Source: Phytopseudomonas argentinensis | GTDB taxonomy: Bacteria; Pseudomonadota; Gammaproteobacteria; Pseudomonadales; Pseudomonadaceae | Reading direction: 5' to 3' | Assembly (NCBI RefSeq): GCF_900113905.1 | Contig: NZ_FORC01000002.1 | Location: 544,772-608,771 of the forward strand | DNA: 64,000 bases | Shown here: positions 1-12,402 of the stretch, one piece after another | Numbering within the stretch: the stretch's first letter is position 1 | Layout: each line of letters starts with the position of its first letter | Notes under the pieces: model-generated | What the model was told of the DNA's origin: nothing | Databases searched by the model: none | The model's input: the letters and a program-made list of their open reading frames with translations, nothing else | Translations under genes and position numbers: made by a program

Positions 1-4
1 TATC

Positions 5-81
<77 letters not shown>

Positions 82-293
82 GCCGCCATTCTATTCATCT
101 GAGGCCGGCTGTCAACGCTTATCAGGGAAAAATCTGTTTTCCGTTCAAATGCTTAGCGTATGAGAGCAGCGGTTCCCAGGGCTCAAGCACGCGTCCTGCG
201 GGGGCGCCGGCGTGTTGTTAGGTTGTCCTTCTCGGCCGATCAAACGGCGCGGCTCGGCCCCGATCGCTCGGTGCCAACAGCGCCGCCGAACGA

Positions 294-1919
294 TCAAATC
301 ACGAACTCTCCCACCACACGGTTGAGGCCAACCGCGAGCTTCGAAACCTCACCGCTTGCCAGGGCAGTCTGGCTGGCGCCCTCGGCGCTTTGCGCCGACA
401 GATCCCGGATGCTGGTGATATTGCGATCGATCTCTCGGGCCACCTGGGCTTGTTCTTCCGCTGCGGTGGCGATGAGGATGTTGCGCTCGTTGATCAGGGT
501 GATGGCCTCGGAAATCTGCTGCAGCGAGCTGTTGGCATTCTGCGCGACCGATGTGGAGTCGCTGGCCATCTGCTGGCTATGCTCCATGGCCCGGACGGCC
601 TGCACGGAGTCGTTCTGTATGCCGCCGATCATCTGCTCGATTTCCTGGGTGGACTGCTGGGTGCGATGCGCCAGTGCGCGTACCTCATCGGCCACCACAG
701 CGAAGCCACGGCCTTGTTCGCCAGCGCGAGCCGCTTCGATGGCGGCATTGAGGGCCAGCAGGTTGGTTTGTTCGGCGATGGCGCGAATCACCTCGACCAC
801 CTTGCTGATTTCCTGGGCGCGCGATGACAGCTGCTGCACCTGGCCACTGGTGTTGCCCACGTTCTGGGTCAGGTCCTGGATAGCCTTGAGCGTGCGAGCC
901 ACGTTGTCGATGCCGGCGCTGGTGAGTGCGTGGGTGCGCTGTGAGGCGTCAGCTGCTTCGGCGGCGTTACGGGCGACCTCATCAACGGCGGCGCTCATTT
1001 CGGTTACCGCCGTCGCCGCCTGGTTGACCTCGTCATTCTGGCGGACCAGGCCACGGCTGGATTCCTCGGTTACCGAGGCCATTTCCTCCGAGGCAGAGGC
1101 CAGTTGATTGGAGCTGTCGGCGATGTGGCCGATGGTCTGGCGCAGGTTTTCCTGCATCTGCTGAAGGGCGCTCAACATGGCAGCCGCTTCATCGTTGCCG
1201 ACCAATACGATTTTTTCCGTCAAATCCTTCTTGGCGATCCGCTGGGCAATCTGCACCGCTTCGCTGATCGGTACGGTAATACTGCGGGTCAACAGGTAGG
1301 CCAGCAGAATAGTGGCACCGATGGCGATAGCGATCAGGGTGCCGACCAGGGTCAGTCCGGTGGAATAGGCTTGGCTGGCGCGAATACCCGCCGCTTCGGC
1401 ACCACGGTCGTTGTAATCGCGCAGGGCGCTAATCTGTTCCTGCATGGCATTGGTCGCCGGCCTGATCGTAGTGTTGATCAATGCCACGGCCGCAGCATTG
1501 TCACCGCTGCGCATCATGGGTTCGAACTGATCCAGAAGCCGTGCGTAAGCCTGGGCGCTGGTACGGATATCCCCGTAGAGCTTGCGCTCGTCTTCGCTTG
1601 ACACCAGCTTCTCGTAGTTATTGACCGCCTCGAAGAATGCCGTCCGGTACCCCGCGAAACCATCGAGGGTTTGCTGGCGAATTTGTGGGTCTTCCGAGGT
1701 GGTGCCCCGCAGGCTTTCCAGTCGCAGCCGCAGTACGCCGGCGTTCATCAGGCCTGCCAGGCGTACGCTGGCCATCCAGTTGGTTTCCACGTCCTGTTCG
1801 ACTTCGCGCAGGGTTTTCATCTGGATGATCGCCACTGCGCCCAGCAGCACGACGATCAACACGATTAATGAGAAAAACAATGCTGCTCGTGGAGCCACAT
1901 TTATGCGTCGTAGAAGCAT
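294..1919 (-). CDS. Methyl-accepting chemotaxis protein, 4-helix-bundle sensor type
   Basis: This 541-residue chemoreceptor passes ligand binding to the CheA/CheW array. A first membrane helix lies near residues 12-33 and a periplasmic region (about 34-187) resembles the 4HB_MCP sensor fold. A second helix at about 188-211 leads into a HAMP domain (211-265) and a long cytoplasmic coiled coil. The signalling tip around residues 376-420 carries the family's hallmark [19 protein letters not shown]. There is no C-terminal CheR/CheB-tethering pentapeptide. The ligand cannot be read from the sequence. It is monocistronic, with no chemotaxis genes nearby, as is common for scattered Pseudomonas receptors. 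The start is an ATG followed directly by a typical signal-anchor. Confidence 0.95.
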   Translation of the reverse strand: MLLRRINVAPRAALFFSLIVLIVVLLGAVAIIQMKTLREVEQDVETNWMASVRLAGLMNAGVLRLRLESLRGTTSEDPQIRQQTLDGFAGYRTAFFEAVNNYEKLVSSEDERKLYGDIRTSAQAYARLLDQFEPMMRSGDNAAAVALINTTIRPATNAMQEQISALRDYNDRGAEAAGIRASQAYSTGLTLVGTLIAIAIGATILLAYLLTRSITVPISEAVQIAQRIAKKDLTEKIVLVGNDEAAAMLSALQQMQENLRQTIGHIADSSNQLASASEEMASVTEESSRGLVRQNDEVNQAATAVTEMSAAVDEVARNAAEAADASQRTHALTSAGIDNVARTLKAIQDLTQNVGNTSGQVQQLSSRAQEISKVVEVIRAIAEQTNLLALNAAIEAARAGEQGRGFAVVADEVRALAHRTQQSTQEIEQMIGGIQNDSVQAVRAMEHSQQMASDSTSVAQNANSSLQQISEAITLINERNILIATAAEEQAQVAREIDRNITSIRDLSAQSAEGASQTALASGEVSKLAVGLNRVVGEFVI

Positions 1920-2328
1920 GATGATCGCCTTTCGCTGGATGGAACGCCGTTACCTGGGTTATCGGCCGTGGCAGACGTGGCTTCAGTCCACATCCGCCGC
2001 GAGGTCGCCGATTTTTCTGCTGCAAGGGGAACTTTCGGATGGCCGGTCATAGGGCGGTAAAAAAGCGCCGTCTGATGTATTCAGGTGTAGCTCTTCCATC
2101 AGGAATTGCTGGGCGGATGCGCATTCGCGGAAGACAATGGCAGGCATGCGGCAGATCACTGGCGCTGTAAGGACTGCAGCAGCAGGTGTTGAGTCTTTAC
2201 AATGCGCTGGCAGTTTTGCGGGCGCATGAAACACCGTATTGCGATGCCCCGGCGAGCGCCGACATGCCGCAGTTGTTCTGATGCGCTGGCGCTAAACCCC
2301 TTTAATCTGGGAACACTCGATAATTTGC
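1920..2328. other. Intergenic region between divergent MCP and dinB genes
   Basis: About 410 bases hold the promoters of two divergent genes. I see no convincing coding region: a short reverse reading frame here lacks a ribosome site and any recognisable motif. I looked for a LexA operator of the CTGT-N8-ACAG type in front of dinB and did not find one. No terminator or strong repeat is visible. Confidence 0.6.
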
Positions 2329-3405
2329 ATGGATAGGCGGCAGAGAAAGATCATCCACGTCGACTGCGATGCCTTCTATGCCTCGGTCGAAATGCGCGAC
2401 AACCCGGCCCTGGCCGACAAGCCGATGGCCGTGGGCGGCTCGGCTGATCGGCGCGGGGTGATCGCCACCTGCAACTACGAAGCGCGAGCCTATGGTGTAC
2501 GTTCGGCGATGGCCTCGGGGCATGCGCTGAAGCTGTGCCCGGATCTGCTGATCGTCAAACCACGCTTTGATGTGTACCGCGCGGTGTCCCGGGACATTCA
2601 CGCGATCTTTCGCGACTACACCGACCAGATCGAGCCATTGTCCCTGGACGAGGCCTTTCTCGATGTCTCTAACTGCGAGCAGTTCGGCGGTAGCGCCACG
2701 CGTATAGCCCAGGACATCCGCCGGCGCGTGTCCAGCGACCTGCACATCACCGTGTCCGCCGGCGTGGCACCTAACAAGTTCCTCGCCAAGATCGCCAGCG
2801 ACTGGCGCAAGCCCAACGGCATCTTCGTGATCACCCCGGATCAGGTCGACAGCTTCGTGGCCGAACTGCCGGTCAACAAGCTCCATGGGGTGGGCAAGGT
2901 CACCGCGGACAAGCTAAGCCGCCTGGGCGTACGCACTTGCCGTGACCTGCGCGAGTGGAACAAGCTGCGCCTGGTGCGTGAGTTCGGCAGCTTTGGTGAG
3001 CGTCTGTGGAACCTGGCTCATGGCATCGACGAGCGGGTGGTGCAGACCGACAGCCGCCGCCAGTCGATGAGCGTGGAGAACACCTACGATCAGGATCTGC
3101 CGGACCTGCCGGCATGTCTGGCGCAACTGCCGGCCTTGCTGGAAGAGCTGGAGCGGCGCATGACGCGCCTGGACAGCAGCTATCGGGTGGGCAAGCCGTT
3201 CGTCAAGGTCAAGTTCCACGACTTCACCCAGACCACCCTGGAGCAGGCGGGTGCCGCGCCAGACTTGGAAAGCTACCGGGTGCTGCTGACCAATGCCCAT
3301 GCGCGTGGCAATCGGCCGGTACGTCTGCTGGGCGTTGGCGTGCGCCTGCAGGATTTGCGCGGCAAGCATGAACAGCTGGATCTGTTCACCAACCTCGGGC
3401 AGTAG
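2329..3405 (+). CDS. dinB: DNA polymerase IV (Y-family translesion polymerase)
   Basis: A 358-residue error-prone polymerase that extends past damaged bases and mismatched primers. The N-terminus has the palm motif HVDCDAFYASVE with the first catalytic aspartates. The second catalytic site is SLDEAFLDV at about residues 105-113, where the Asp-Glu pair binds Mg. YEARAYGVRSAMAS is the finger motif, and NKFLAKIASD and a helix-hairpin-helix (KLHGVGKVTADKL) follow in the thumb. The little-finger domain fills the rest. Length is close to the usual 350. The C-terminus ends in LDLF, a plausible beta-clamp-binding tail. No clear LexA box precedes it, so SOS control is not evident from this sequence. 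Confidence 0.96.
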   Translation: MDRRQRKIIHVDCDAFYASVEMRDNPALADKPMAVGGSADRRGVIATCNYEARAYGVRSAMASGHALKLCPDLLIVKPRFDVYRAVSRDIHAIFRDYTDQIEPLSLDEAFLDVSNCEQFGGSATRIAQDIRRRVSSDLHITVSAGVAPNKFLAKIASDWRKPNGIFVITPDQVDSFVAELPVNKLHGVGKVTADKLSRLGVRTCRDLREWNKLRLVREFGSFGERLWNLAHGIDERVVQTDSRRQSMSVENTYDQDLPDLPACLAQLPALLEELERRMTRLDSSYRVGKPFVKVKFHDFTQTTLEQAGAAPDLESYRVLLTNAHARGNRPVRLLGVGVRLQDLRGKHEQLDLFTNLGQ

Positions 3406-3449
3406 AGAGCACCGCCAGGCGGGCCCGCGCCCACCTGCCGCGCGTCTGG

Positions 3450-3851
3450 CTACTGGTCAGGCCACAGGCGGATCGGCTTGCCGCTGGCCGGCCACAGGCG
3501 CAACTGGTCGATCGGCGAGATATCCCAGCGCTCGATGGTCGTCAGGCTCTGCAGAAAACGGTTTTCCTGCTCCATCAACGCCGGCGCGCACATTTTGCGG
3601 GTGCTGCCGGCGTCACTGAAGGTCAGCTTGTCGCCATCTCGCTGATAGCTGGCGAACCAGTGGTTGCAGCCGGCGTTGCCGTAGGCACGGCCATCTTCGC
3701 CGAGGATGATGGTCAAGTGACTGTTGTCGATCAGCGGGCGTTCGCCGATCCATTCCACGCTGTAGGTGCGCTCGGTTTCCAGTTGCAGGGGTTTGCCAGC
3801 ACAGCCAGCCAGGGCTGCGGCGAGCAGGCCCAGGGCGAGAAGCGGTTTCAT
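3450..3851 (-). CDS. META-domain lipoprotein, hypothetical
   Basis: A 133-residue predicted lipoprotein. The N-terminus MKPLLALGLLAAALAGC is a signal peptide with lipobox LAGC. The mature part resembles META/HslJ-type small envelope proteins: it contains GRAYGNAGCNHWFASY and a later KMCAPALMEQE, the usual Gly-Asn-Cys and Met-Cys pair of that fold. The start used here has AAGGAGG six bases upstream and overlaps the previous gene's stop by one base (TGATG). That makes translational coupling likely and argues against the longer frame. Function is unknown; family members are linked to envelope stress. Confidence 0.8.
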   Translation of the reverse strand: MKPLLALGLLAAALAGCAGKPLQLETERTYSVEWIGERPLIDNSHLTIILGEDGRAYGNAGCNHWFASYQRDGDKLTFSDAGSTRKMCAPALMEQENRFLQSLTTIERWDISPIDQLRLWPASGKPIRLWPDQ

Positions 3852-4288
3852 CAGGCCTCCTTGTTCAGGCACGCAGGGCAAAGGTGGTTGTCCTGCTGTT
3901 TACGCCAGCCCAGCTCGACAAGCCGGGCGTCGGCGGCGGGCGCCTGGGCTTTCTTGCCCAGTGCAGTATCGACCGCGAATTCGAAGTCCAGTTGCTTGCC
4001 ACAGCTGTCGCAGGTGACTTGCCAGTTGAAGATCGACAGCTCGCTGAAGGCCGGCCCATGGGCAACGGCGACCCACTGGCCAGGCGGGTTGATCAGGTGG
4101 CGAACCTTGTCGACCTGCAGGCGCATGCTCAGGTCGCGGCTGCCCTTGAGGCTGACGACCAGGGTGTCGCTGCCCTTGATCGAGCCACCATTGCCGGTGA
4201 CCTGGTAACGGCCTGGAGCCAGGGCGCGGCACTCGATCAGGGTGTGTTCGGGGTTGAGCAGGTTGTAGCGAAAATCGTGTTCGGCCAT
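3851..4288 (-). CDS. Hypothetical protein with C-terminal zinc-ribbon cysteines
   Basis: A 145-residue cytoplasmic protein of no recognised family. Near the C-terminus it has a CDSC pair and a later CPAC pair about 50 residues apart, a spacing that could form a zinc ribbon. The start at MAEHDFRYN is preceded by GGAGGA, which is why the longer open frame was rejected. It is co-transcribed with the META lipoprotein, the two sharing a TGATG junction. There is no signal peptide or membrane helix. No function can be assigned. Confidence 0.7.
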   Translation of the reverse strand: MAEHDFRYNLLNPEHTLIECRALAPGRYQVTGNGGSIKGSDTLVVSLKGSRDLSMRLQVDKVRHLINPPGQWVAVAHGPAFSELSIFNWQVTCDSCGKQLDFEFAVDTALGKKAQAPAADARLVELGWRKQQDNHLCPACLNKEA

Positions 4289-4382
4289 GGGTCCTCCGGG
4301 TGAGGAGGGCATTCTAGCAGGCCGCGACACCGGCGGGCGGGGTGGCGACGCCAGGGCCTGGCCCAGGCGTCGCGGTGAGGCA

Positions 4383-4985
4383 TCAGGTGGCAGGAAAGAC
4401 GTCCCGCAGGGCTTCCCGGTAGCAATCGAATGCCGCCACCGCGCCGCTGACGGCTTCTTCACACTGGCTTTCGCTCAGCGCCAGGCCATCGAGCAGGGCA
4501 ACGAACTGATGCCAGTGCAGGCCTCGGCCATCCGGGTGGGCGGCCAGGTGGCGGGCACCTTTTTCAGCGCTCATGCCGATCTGCCGGGTGTGCTTGAACA
4601 GAAACGCGGCACCCAGGTTGGAGCCCTCGCTGCAATACAGCCAGCCCAGCGCGGCATAGATACTGGTCGGGGCAATGGCAGAGGGCGTGGGTGGCAGCGG
4701 CAGGCCCAGATCGGTGATGTCGGCGCACACCGCGTCGAAGCGTGGCAGCTCGCTCAGGCCCGGCAGCAGGCGATTGAGTTCGGTGTCGTCGTACAGGGCG
4801 CCGATCGAACCATGAAAACGGTGCTGCAGGCGCAGGAAGCAGCCGTAACGCTCGAGGCTGTCGAAAGGCCGAGACTGCATGACCAGCGTATCGACACTGT
4901 CGTGATCACGGCGGGTGCCGGCCTTCAGCTGCTTGCTCAGCGGCAGTTGCCCGGGCGACGTCACCGGCATCGTTACCGCGCGCAT
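4383..4985 (-). CDS. hemO: Biliverdin-producing heme oxygenase (HemO/PigA-like)
   Basis: A 200-residue protein matching bacterial heme oxygenases in length and layout. Such enzymes open heme to biliverdin, CO and iron in the cytoplasm. The proximal heme ligand is probably the His in TRRDHDSVD near residue 30. The distal helix region ALGWLYCSEGSNLGAAFLF carries the GSxLGA motif typical of the family. It resembles the iron-scavenging HemO/PigA group more than phytochrome-linked BphO, judging by the PLYxxxELxRLxPGL-like stretch. The ATG at 4985 has AAGAGG nine bases upstream. It follows gacS by 16 bases on the same strand, suggesting shared transcription. No heme receptor or hemophore gene is adjacent. 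Confidence 0.85.
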   Translation of the reverse strand: MRAVTMPVTSPGQLPLSKQLKAGTRRDHDSVDTLVMQSRPFDSLERYGCFLRLQHRFHGSIGALYDDTELNRLLPGLSELPRFDAVCADITDLGLPLPPTPSAIAPTSIYAALGWLYCSEGSNLGAAFLFKHTRQIGMSAEKGARHLAAHPDGRGLHWHQFVALLDGLALSESQCEEAVSGAVAAFDCYREALRDVFPAT

Positions 4986-5001
4986 TGCTGGGGCCTCTTG
5001 A

Positions 5002-7755
<2,754 letters not shown>

Positions 7756-7889
7756 GCAATGCCCCCTTTCGACGATGCCAGGCAGTGTAGCGATTCCGGC
7801 CGGGCGACGCTTGCCCGTCGTAAGGCGGGTTACGGGCGTCCGGGCAATAGGTAGAATCGCTCGCATTTGCTTTGCAGAGCCACTTTGTC

Positions 7890-8597
7890 ATGACCCCTTC
7901 ATCCAGCAGCCCCACCCGGATTCTCGCGGTCGAAGACGATCCGTCCCTGGCCTCGCACCTGCAGGCGCACCTGCAAGGCCACGGCTTCGAGGTGACCCTC
8001 AGCCACGATGGCTGCGAAGGCCTGCGCCTGGCCCGCGAGCAGCACTTCGATCTGATCCTGATGGACATCCTGCTGCCCGGCAGCAACGGCCTGGACGTGC
8101 TGCAACGCCTGCGCAAGCAGCGCCATGTGCCGGTGATCCTGATGTCTGCCCTTGGCGCCGAGCAGGATCGCATCGCCGGTTTCAGCAAGGGGGCCGACGA
8201 CTACCTGCCCAAGCCGTTCAGCCTGGGCGAACTCAGCGTGCGTATCGAGGCCATCCTGCGTCGGGTCGCCTACGAGCGGCGCGGACAGCCGCCGTTGCAG
8301 GCCGATGCCCTGAGCTTTGATGAAGAGCGCTGTGACGTCTGCCACGATGGCCAGTGGGCGATGCTCACCTCGACCGAGTACCGGCTGCTGGAAACCTTTT
8401 CCCGGCACGCCGAAGAAGTGCTCAGCAAGGCTTTCCTTTACCAGCATGTGCTGCACCGTGGTTATTCCCAACACGACCGCAGCCTGGACATGCACGTCAG
8501 CAACGTACGGCGCAAGCTCAAGAGTATCGGCTACAGCGGCAAGCGTCTGGAGTCGGTGTGGGGCAAGGGTTACGTGCTGACGGCCCGGGAATCCTGA
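7890..8597 (+). CDS. pirR: OmpR-family response regulator, PirR type
   Basis: A 235-residue response regulator. The receiver domain has the acidic pair EDD, the phosphoacceptor Asp59 in LILMDILLPG and the conserved Lys in YLPKPFS. The C-terminal winged helix ends with the OmpR-type LDMHVSNVRRKL and VWGKGYVL. It is followed after one base by a sensor kinase and then by a catecholate receptor. The order gacS-regulator-kinase-receptor matches the PAO1 pirRSA locus, which activates the receptor in response to enterobactin-type siderophores. The ATG at 7890 is preferred over an upstream in-frame TTG at 7872. It is divergent from gacS. Confidence 0.88.
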   Translation: MTPSSSSPTRILAVEDDPSLASHLQAHLQGHGFEVTLSHDGCEGLRLAREQHFDLILMDILLPGSNGLDVLQRLRKQRHVPVILMSALGAEQDRIAGFSKGADDYLPKPFSLGELSVRIEAILRRVAYERRGQPPLQADALSFDEERCDVCHDGQWAMLTSTEYRLLETFSRHAEEVLSKAFLYQHVLHRGYSQHDRSLDMHVSNVRRKLKSIGYSGKRLESVWGKGYVLTARES

Positions 8598-8598
8598 G

Positions 8599-9954
8599 GT
8601 GCCGGGATGGCATTCGCTGTTCTGGAAACTGATCGTCGGCTTGGCGCTGTTCTGCCTGCTGACCGTCAGCATGCACCTGGACCTGGAGCAGCGGGTGTAC
8701 GACTCGATGTCCACGCTCTCCGCCAGCAGTCGTCAGGAGCTGACGACGTTCGCCCGCGAGGCGGAAGGTGCCTGGCGTGAGCGAGGCCGAGTCGGCCTGG
8801 ACGCTTTTCTGCGCGACTTCTACCAGCGCGAACAGGTCTGGATCGTGGCGGTGGACGAGCACCACCAGTCGTTGTCCAGCTGCCCGCTTAGCGAGGAGGA
8901 GGCGCTGCGCCTGAGCTTCGTGCGGCGGCTCGATCAGAAGGTCGGTCGGCCCGGCGGTCGGCCGGTTTTCTATGTGCCCTTCAGTGATGGCAGCGGGCGC
9001 CTGGTGATGGAGCTGCCGGCGCGCCTGGACCCACGCACCGACCGCCCCCTGTGGGAGTTCTTTCTGCGCAGCGTGCTGCCGGCCTGCCTGGCGATTCTGC
9101 TGGGTACGCTGTTGTACCGCTGGCTGATCGCGCCGCTGGTGATTCTGCGCCGCCAGGCCAACAGCCTGAGTGCCGGCGACCTGCGCGCCCGGGTCGGTCC
9201 GCAGGTGGCGGTCCGCCAGGACGAGCTGGGCGAGCTGGGGCGCGCCTTCGATCACATGGCCGAGCGCCTGCAGGGCACGGTGGTGTACCAGCGGCGCCTG
9301 CTGCGCGACCTGTCCCACGAACTGCGCACGCCGCTGAGCCGCCTGCGTGTGGCCAGCGATGGCGAGAGCGACCCGCAGGTGCTGCGCCAGCGGCTCGACC
9401 GGGAAATCACCATCATGCAGACCCTGGTGGAGAATTCCCTGGAGCTGGCGTGGCTGGATTCCGAACGCCCGCAGTTCGCCCGCGAGCCGATCCTTGTGCT
9501 GCAACTCTGGGACATGCTGGTCGAGGACGCCTGCTTCGAAGCCGGCTGGTCCAGCGAGCGCCTGCTGTTCGAACTCGATGAACACTGCACGGTGTACGCG
9601 AACCTGACCAGCCTGGCCCAGGCCCTGGAAAATCTGCTGCGCAACGCCATTCGCCACTCACCGCCGCAAGGGCGGGTGCGCCTGAGCGGCGTGCGGGAAG
9701 ATGATTGCTGGCACCTATGCCTGGTCGATGAAGGCCCCGGTATCGATGAGCGCTACCTGGAAACCATTTTCGAACCCTTCGCACGGCTCGACAGCGCCCG
9801 CCCCGGGGACGGCGGCTTCGGCCTCGGCCTGAGTATCGCGCGCAGCGCCATCGCCCTGCAGGGCGGCCGGCTATGGGCACAAAGCCCGCCAGGCAGCGGG
9901 CTGCAGATGCACCTGTTGCTACCCGCCGGCGAAGTCGCGGAGCAAAATGTATAG
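8599..9954 (+). CDS. pirS: Sensor histidine kinase, PirS type
   Basis: A 451-residue membrane kinase paired with the preceding regulator. Membrane helices lie near residues 8-25 and 155-177, with a periplasmic sensor of about 130 residues between, followed by HAMP. The H-box RDLSHELRTPLSRLR holds His240. The N-box (ENLLRNAIRHS), DEGPGID and FGLGLSIA complete the ATPase domain. The start is a GTG one base after the regulator's stop, with no strong ribosome site, consistent with translational coupling. It probably senses ferric catecholate or a periplasmic intermediate, inferred from synteny with pirS and from the downstream receptor. A pfeS assignment is also possible by family alone. Confidence 0.85.
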   Translation: MPGWHSLFWKLIVGLALFCLLTVSMHLDLEQRVYDSMSTLSASSRQELTTFAREAEGAWRERGRVGLDAFLRDFYQREQVWIVAVDEHHQSLSSCPLSEEEALRLSFVRRLDQKVGRPGGRPVFYVPFSDGSGRLVMELPARLDPRTDRPLWEFFLRSVLPACLAILLGTLLYRWLIAPLVILRRQANSLSAGDLRARVGPQVAVRQDELGELGRAFDHMAERLQGTVVYQRRLLRDLSHELRTPLSRLRVASDGESDPQVLRQRLDREITIMQTLVENSLELAWLDSERPQFAREPILVLQLWDMLVEDACFEAGWSSERLLFELDEHCTVYANLTSLAQALENLLRNAIRHSPPQGRVRLSGVREDDCWHLCLVDEGPGIDERYLETIFEPFARLDSARPGDGGFGLGLSIARSAIALQGGRLWAQSPPGSGLQMHLLLPAGEVAEQNV

Positions 9955-9980
9955 ACTGTAAATGACGTTTACTCTCATAT

Positions 9981-9999
9981 GATATTAACTATCATTTGC
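9981..9999. promoter_or_regulatory. Fur-box-like operator upstream of the TonB receptor
   Basis: The 19-base stretch GATATTAACTATCATTTGC matches 13 of 19 positions of the classical Fur consensus. It sits in an AT-rich patch about 100 bases before the receptor start. This is the expected place for iron repression of a siderophore receptor. It is assigned by eye only. Confidence 0.6.
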
Positions 10000-10101
10000 G
10001 CCGTTATCACGGCGGGAAGGCTCTAGGAAGCGCCTTCAGAAGATCCACTACCGCCGTTTTCGCCCGCCTGGGCCTGACAATCATGCGGTATGGGGACGTC
10101 G

Positions 10102-12387
10102 ATGAATCCAAAGTACAAACCGAGTCTGCTGGCCACGGCCATCATGGTGGCGTTGGGTGCGCCGACGGCAGTCACTGCACAAACCAGCGAAATCACCCTC
10201 GATGAGGCGGCCGTCAGCGACGGCCTGCAGGTCGAACAGGGTGGCCAGGCACTGGAAATCGGCGAAACTCGGATCATCGGTACCGCCGAGCAGGAGCTCA
10301 AGCAGGCCTCGGGGGTGTCGATCATCACTGCCGACGATATCCAGCGTCACCCGCCGGCCAACGACCTGTCGGAGATCATCCGGCGCATGCCGGGCGTCAA
10401 CCTGACCGGCAACAGCGCCAGCGGGCAGTTTGGCAACAGCCGGCAGATCGACCTGCGCGGCATGGGCCCGGAAAACACCCTGATCCTGATCGATGGCCGG
10501 CCCGTCGCCTCGCGCAACGCGGTGCGCATGGGCCGCTCCGGGGAGCGCAATGGCCGCGGCGACAGCAACTGGGTGCCGGCCGAGGCGGTCGAGCGCATCG
10601 AGGTGCTGCGCGGCCCGGCTGCTGCCCGCTATGGTTCGGGGGCAGCAGGCGGGGTGGTGAACATCATCACCAAGGCCCCCGGCAAGACGGTCTCCGGCTC
10701 GGTCACCGCTTACACCAATGTGCCGGAAAACAGCGATGAAGGCGCGACCCGGCGCTTGAGCTTCAACACGGCCGGGCCGCTGACCGACAACCTGTCGTTT
10801 CGCGTGTACGGCAACCTGAACAAGACCGAAGCCGACGACGCGGCACTCAACGAGGGTTACGCAGTGGGCGCCAACCCCGCGCCGGCCGGGCGCGAAGGGG
10901 TACGCAACAAGGACATCAACACGCTGTTGCGCTGGGACGTCACCGCGCAGCAGAGCCTCGAATTCGAGACCGGCTTCAGTCGCCAGGGCAACATCTACGC
11001 CGGCGAACGTGCCCAGGATCACCCCAGTACGGTGGCCAACACCAATACGCTGCTGGGCCGTGAGACCAATACCATGTACCGCCAGACCGCGGCGATCACC
11101 CATCGTGGCGACTGGGACATCGGTACCTCCCAGGTCGGTATCTCCTACGAGAACACCCGCAACCGGCGGATGGCCGAAGCACTCGCCGGCGGGCCGGAAA
11201 CCGGCATCAGCGGACAGACCAAGTCGACGTCCGAACTGGACAATTACCGCCTGCATGGTGAGCTCAACCTGCCACTGGAACTGGGTTTGCACCAGACGCT
11301 GACCGTTGGCGGTGAGTACCTGCGTGAAGAGCTCGACGACCCGTACTCCAATGGCCAGGCTGCCTCGTTCGGCGGCATCAGCCTGCCTGGGTTCGCCCAG
11401 GGCGCGCGCAGTGGCAAGTCGGATGCCGACAACTACGCACTCTACATCGAGGACAACATCGAGCTGACAGCCGACTGGACGCTGACCCCGGGCCTGCGTT
11501 TTGACGACAACAGCATCTTCGGCAACAACTGGAGCCCCAGCCTCAACAGCGCCTACAAGCTGACCGATACCCTCACCCTCAAGGGCGGCGTTGCCAAGGC
11601 GTTCAAGGCGCCGAACCTGTATCAGTCCAACCCCAACTACATCTACTTCACCAAGGGCAATGGTTGCCCGGATGGTTCGGGTGGTGGTGGCGGCTGCTAC
11701 ATCCTCGGCAACGCCAATCTGGAGGCCGAAACCAGTATCAACAAGGAACTGGGCATCGCCTTCGATGACGCGGGCTGGGTCGCCGGGCTGACCTATTTCC
11801 ACAACGACTACAAGAACAAGGTCGTGGCCGGGATGGGCGATGGCTCCGCTCCCATCCAGGTGCTTCCGGGCGCCGGCAACTACGCCGAGGTCTATCAGTG
11901 GGTCAATGCACCCAAGGCCATCGTCTCCGGTTGGGAGGGCAATCTGAGCATTCCGCTGCTTGGCAATCAGGGCGAGACGCTGAGCTGGAGCAACAACTTC
12001 ACCTACATGATCCAGAACAAGAACAAGAGCACCGGGGAGCCGCTGTCGGTGATTCCCAAGTACACCGTCAACTCGATGCTCGACTGGGGCGTGACCGAAG
12101 CCCTCGATCTGTCGCTGGTCGTCACCCACTACGGCAAGCAGGAGCCTCGGCGCCTGACCAGCCAGGGCAGCGCCGCCTCGGGTGATGCATTACGAGCCAG
12201 AGACCCGTACACCCTGGTAGGCCTCAGCGCCGATTACCAACTGAACGATAACTGGCGCTTCGGCGCCGGCGTCAACAACCTGTTCGACAAGCAGATCCGC
12301 CGTGAAAGCATCGCCGGTGGCGAAGGCGCCAACACCTACAACGAGCCTGGCCGGGCGTTCTATGTATCGGCAACGGCTTCATTCTGA
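10102..12387 (+). CDS. pirA: TonB-dependent ferric catecholate/enterobactin receptor, PirA/FepA type
   Basis: A 761-residue outer-membrane receptor. The signal peptide ends near AVTAQ. A plug domain contains RRMPGVNLTGNS, RQIDLRGMGPENTLILIDG and VERIEVLRGPAAARYGSGA, motifs strongly typical of FepA/PfeA/PirA. A 22-strand barrel follows, with a surface-loop cysteine pair GCPDG...GGCYILGN seen in enterobactin receptors, and the protein ends in a C-terminal Phe. The ATG at 10102 was preferred because a GGGGA lies six bases upstream; an in-frame ATG at 10090 is possible. The neighbouring kinase/regulator pair and the Fur-like box suggest combined iron and ligand control. A terminator-like hairpin follows it. 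Confidence 0.92.
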   Translation: MNPKYKPSLLATAIMVALGAPTAVTAQTSEITLDEAAVSDGLQVEQGGQALEIGETRIIGTAEQELKQASGVSIITADDIQRHPPANDLSEIIRRMPGVNLTGNSASGQFGNSRQIDLRGMGPENTLILIDGRPVASRNAVRMGRSGERNGRGDSNWVPAEAVERIEVLRGPAAARYGSGAAGGVVNIITKAPGKTVSGSVTAYTNVPENSDEGATRRLSFNTAGPLTDNLSFRVYGNLNKTEADDAALNEGYAVGANPAPAGREGVRNKDINTLLRWDVTAQQSLEFETGFSRQGNIYAGERAQDHPSTVANTNTLLGRETNTMYRQTAAITHRGDWDIGTSQVGISYENTRNRRMAEALAGGPETGISGQTKSTSELDNYRLHGELNLPLELGLHQTLTVGGEYLREELDDPYSNGQAASFGGISLPGFAQGARSGKSDADNYALYIEDNIELTADWTLTPGLRFDDNSIFGNNWSPSLNSAYKLTDTLTLKGGVAKAFKAPNLYQSNPNYIYFTKGNGCPDGSGGGGGCYILGNANLEAETSINKELGIAFDDAGWVAGLTYFHNDYKNKVVAGMGDGSAPIQVLPGAGNYAEVYQWVNAPKAIVSGWEGNLSIPLLGNQGETLSWSNNFTYMIQNKNKSTGEPLSVIPKYTVNSMLDWGVTEALDLSLVVTHYGKQEPRRLTSQGSAASGDALRARDPYTLVGLSADYQLNDNWRFGAGVNNLFDKQIRRESIAGGEGANTYNEPGRAFYVSATASF

Positions 12388-12402
12388 CGAGCTGCATCCA
12401 GG

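Noticed and set aside
1983..2234. An 83-codon reverse frame upstream of dinB
   Set aside because: No ribosome-binding site, no motif and irregular composition; it probably arises by chance in the divergent promoter region.
2250..2328. Possible LexA operator before dinB
   Set aside because: I searched for CTGT-N8-ACAG and found no acceptable match.
10081..12129. A 682-codon open frame opposite the TonB receptor
   Set aside because: Same shadow effect; its Asp/Val/Gly-heavy translation has no domain and the receptor is clear.
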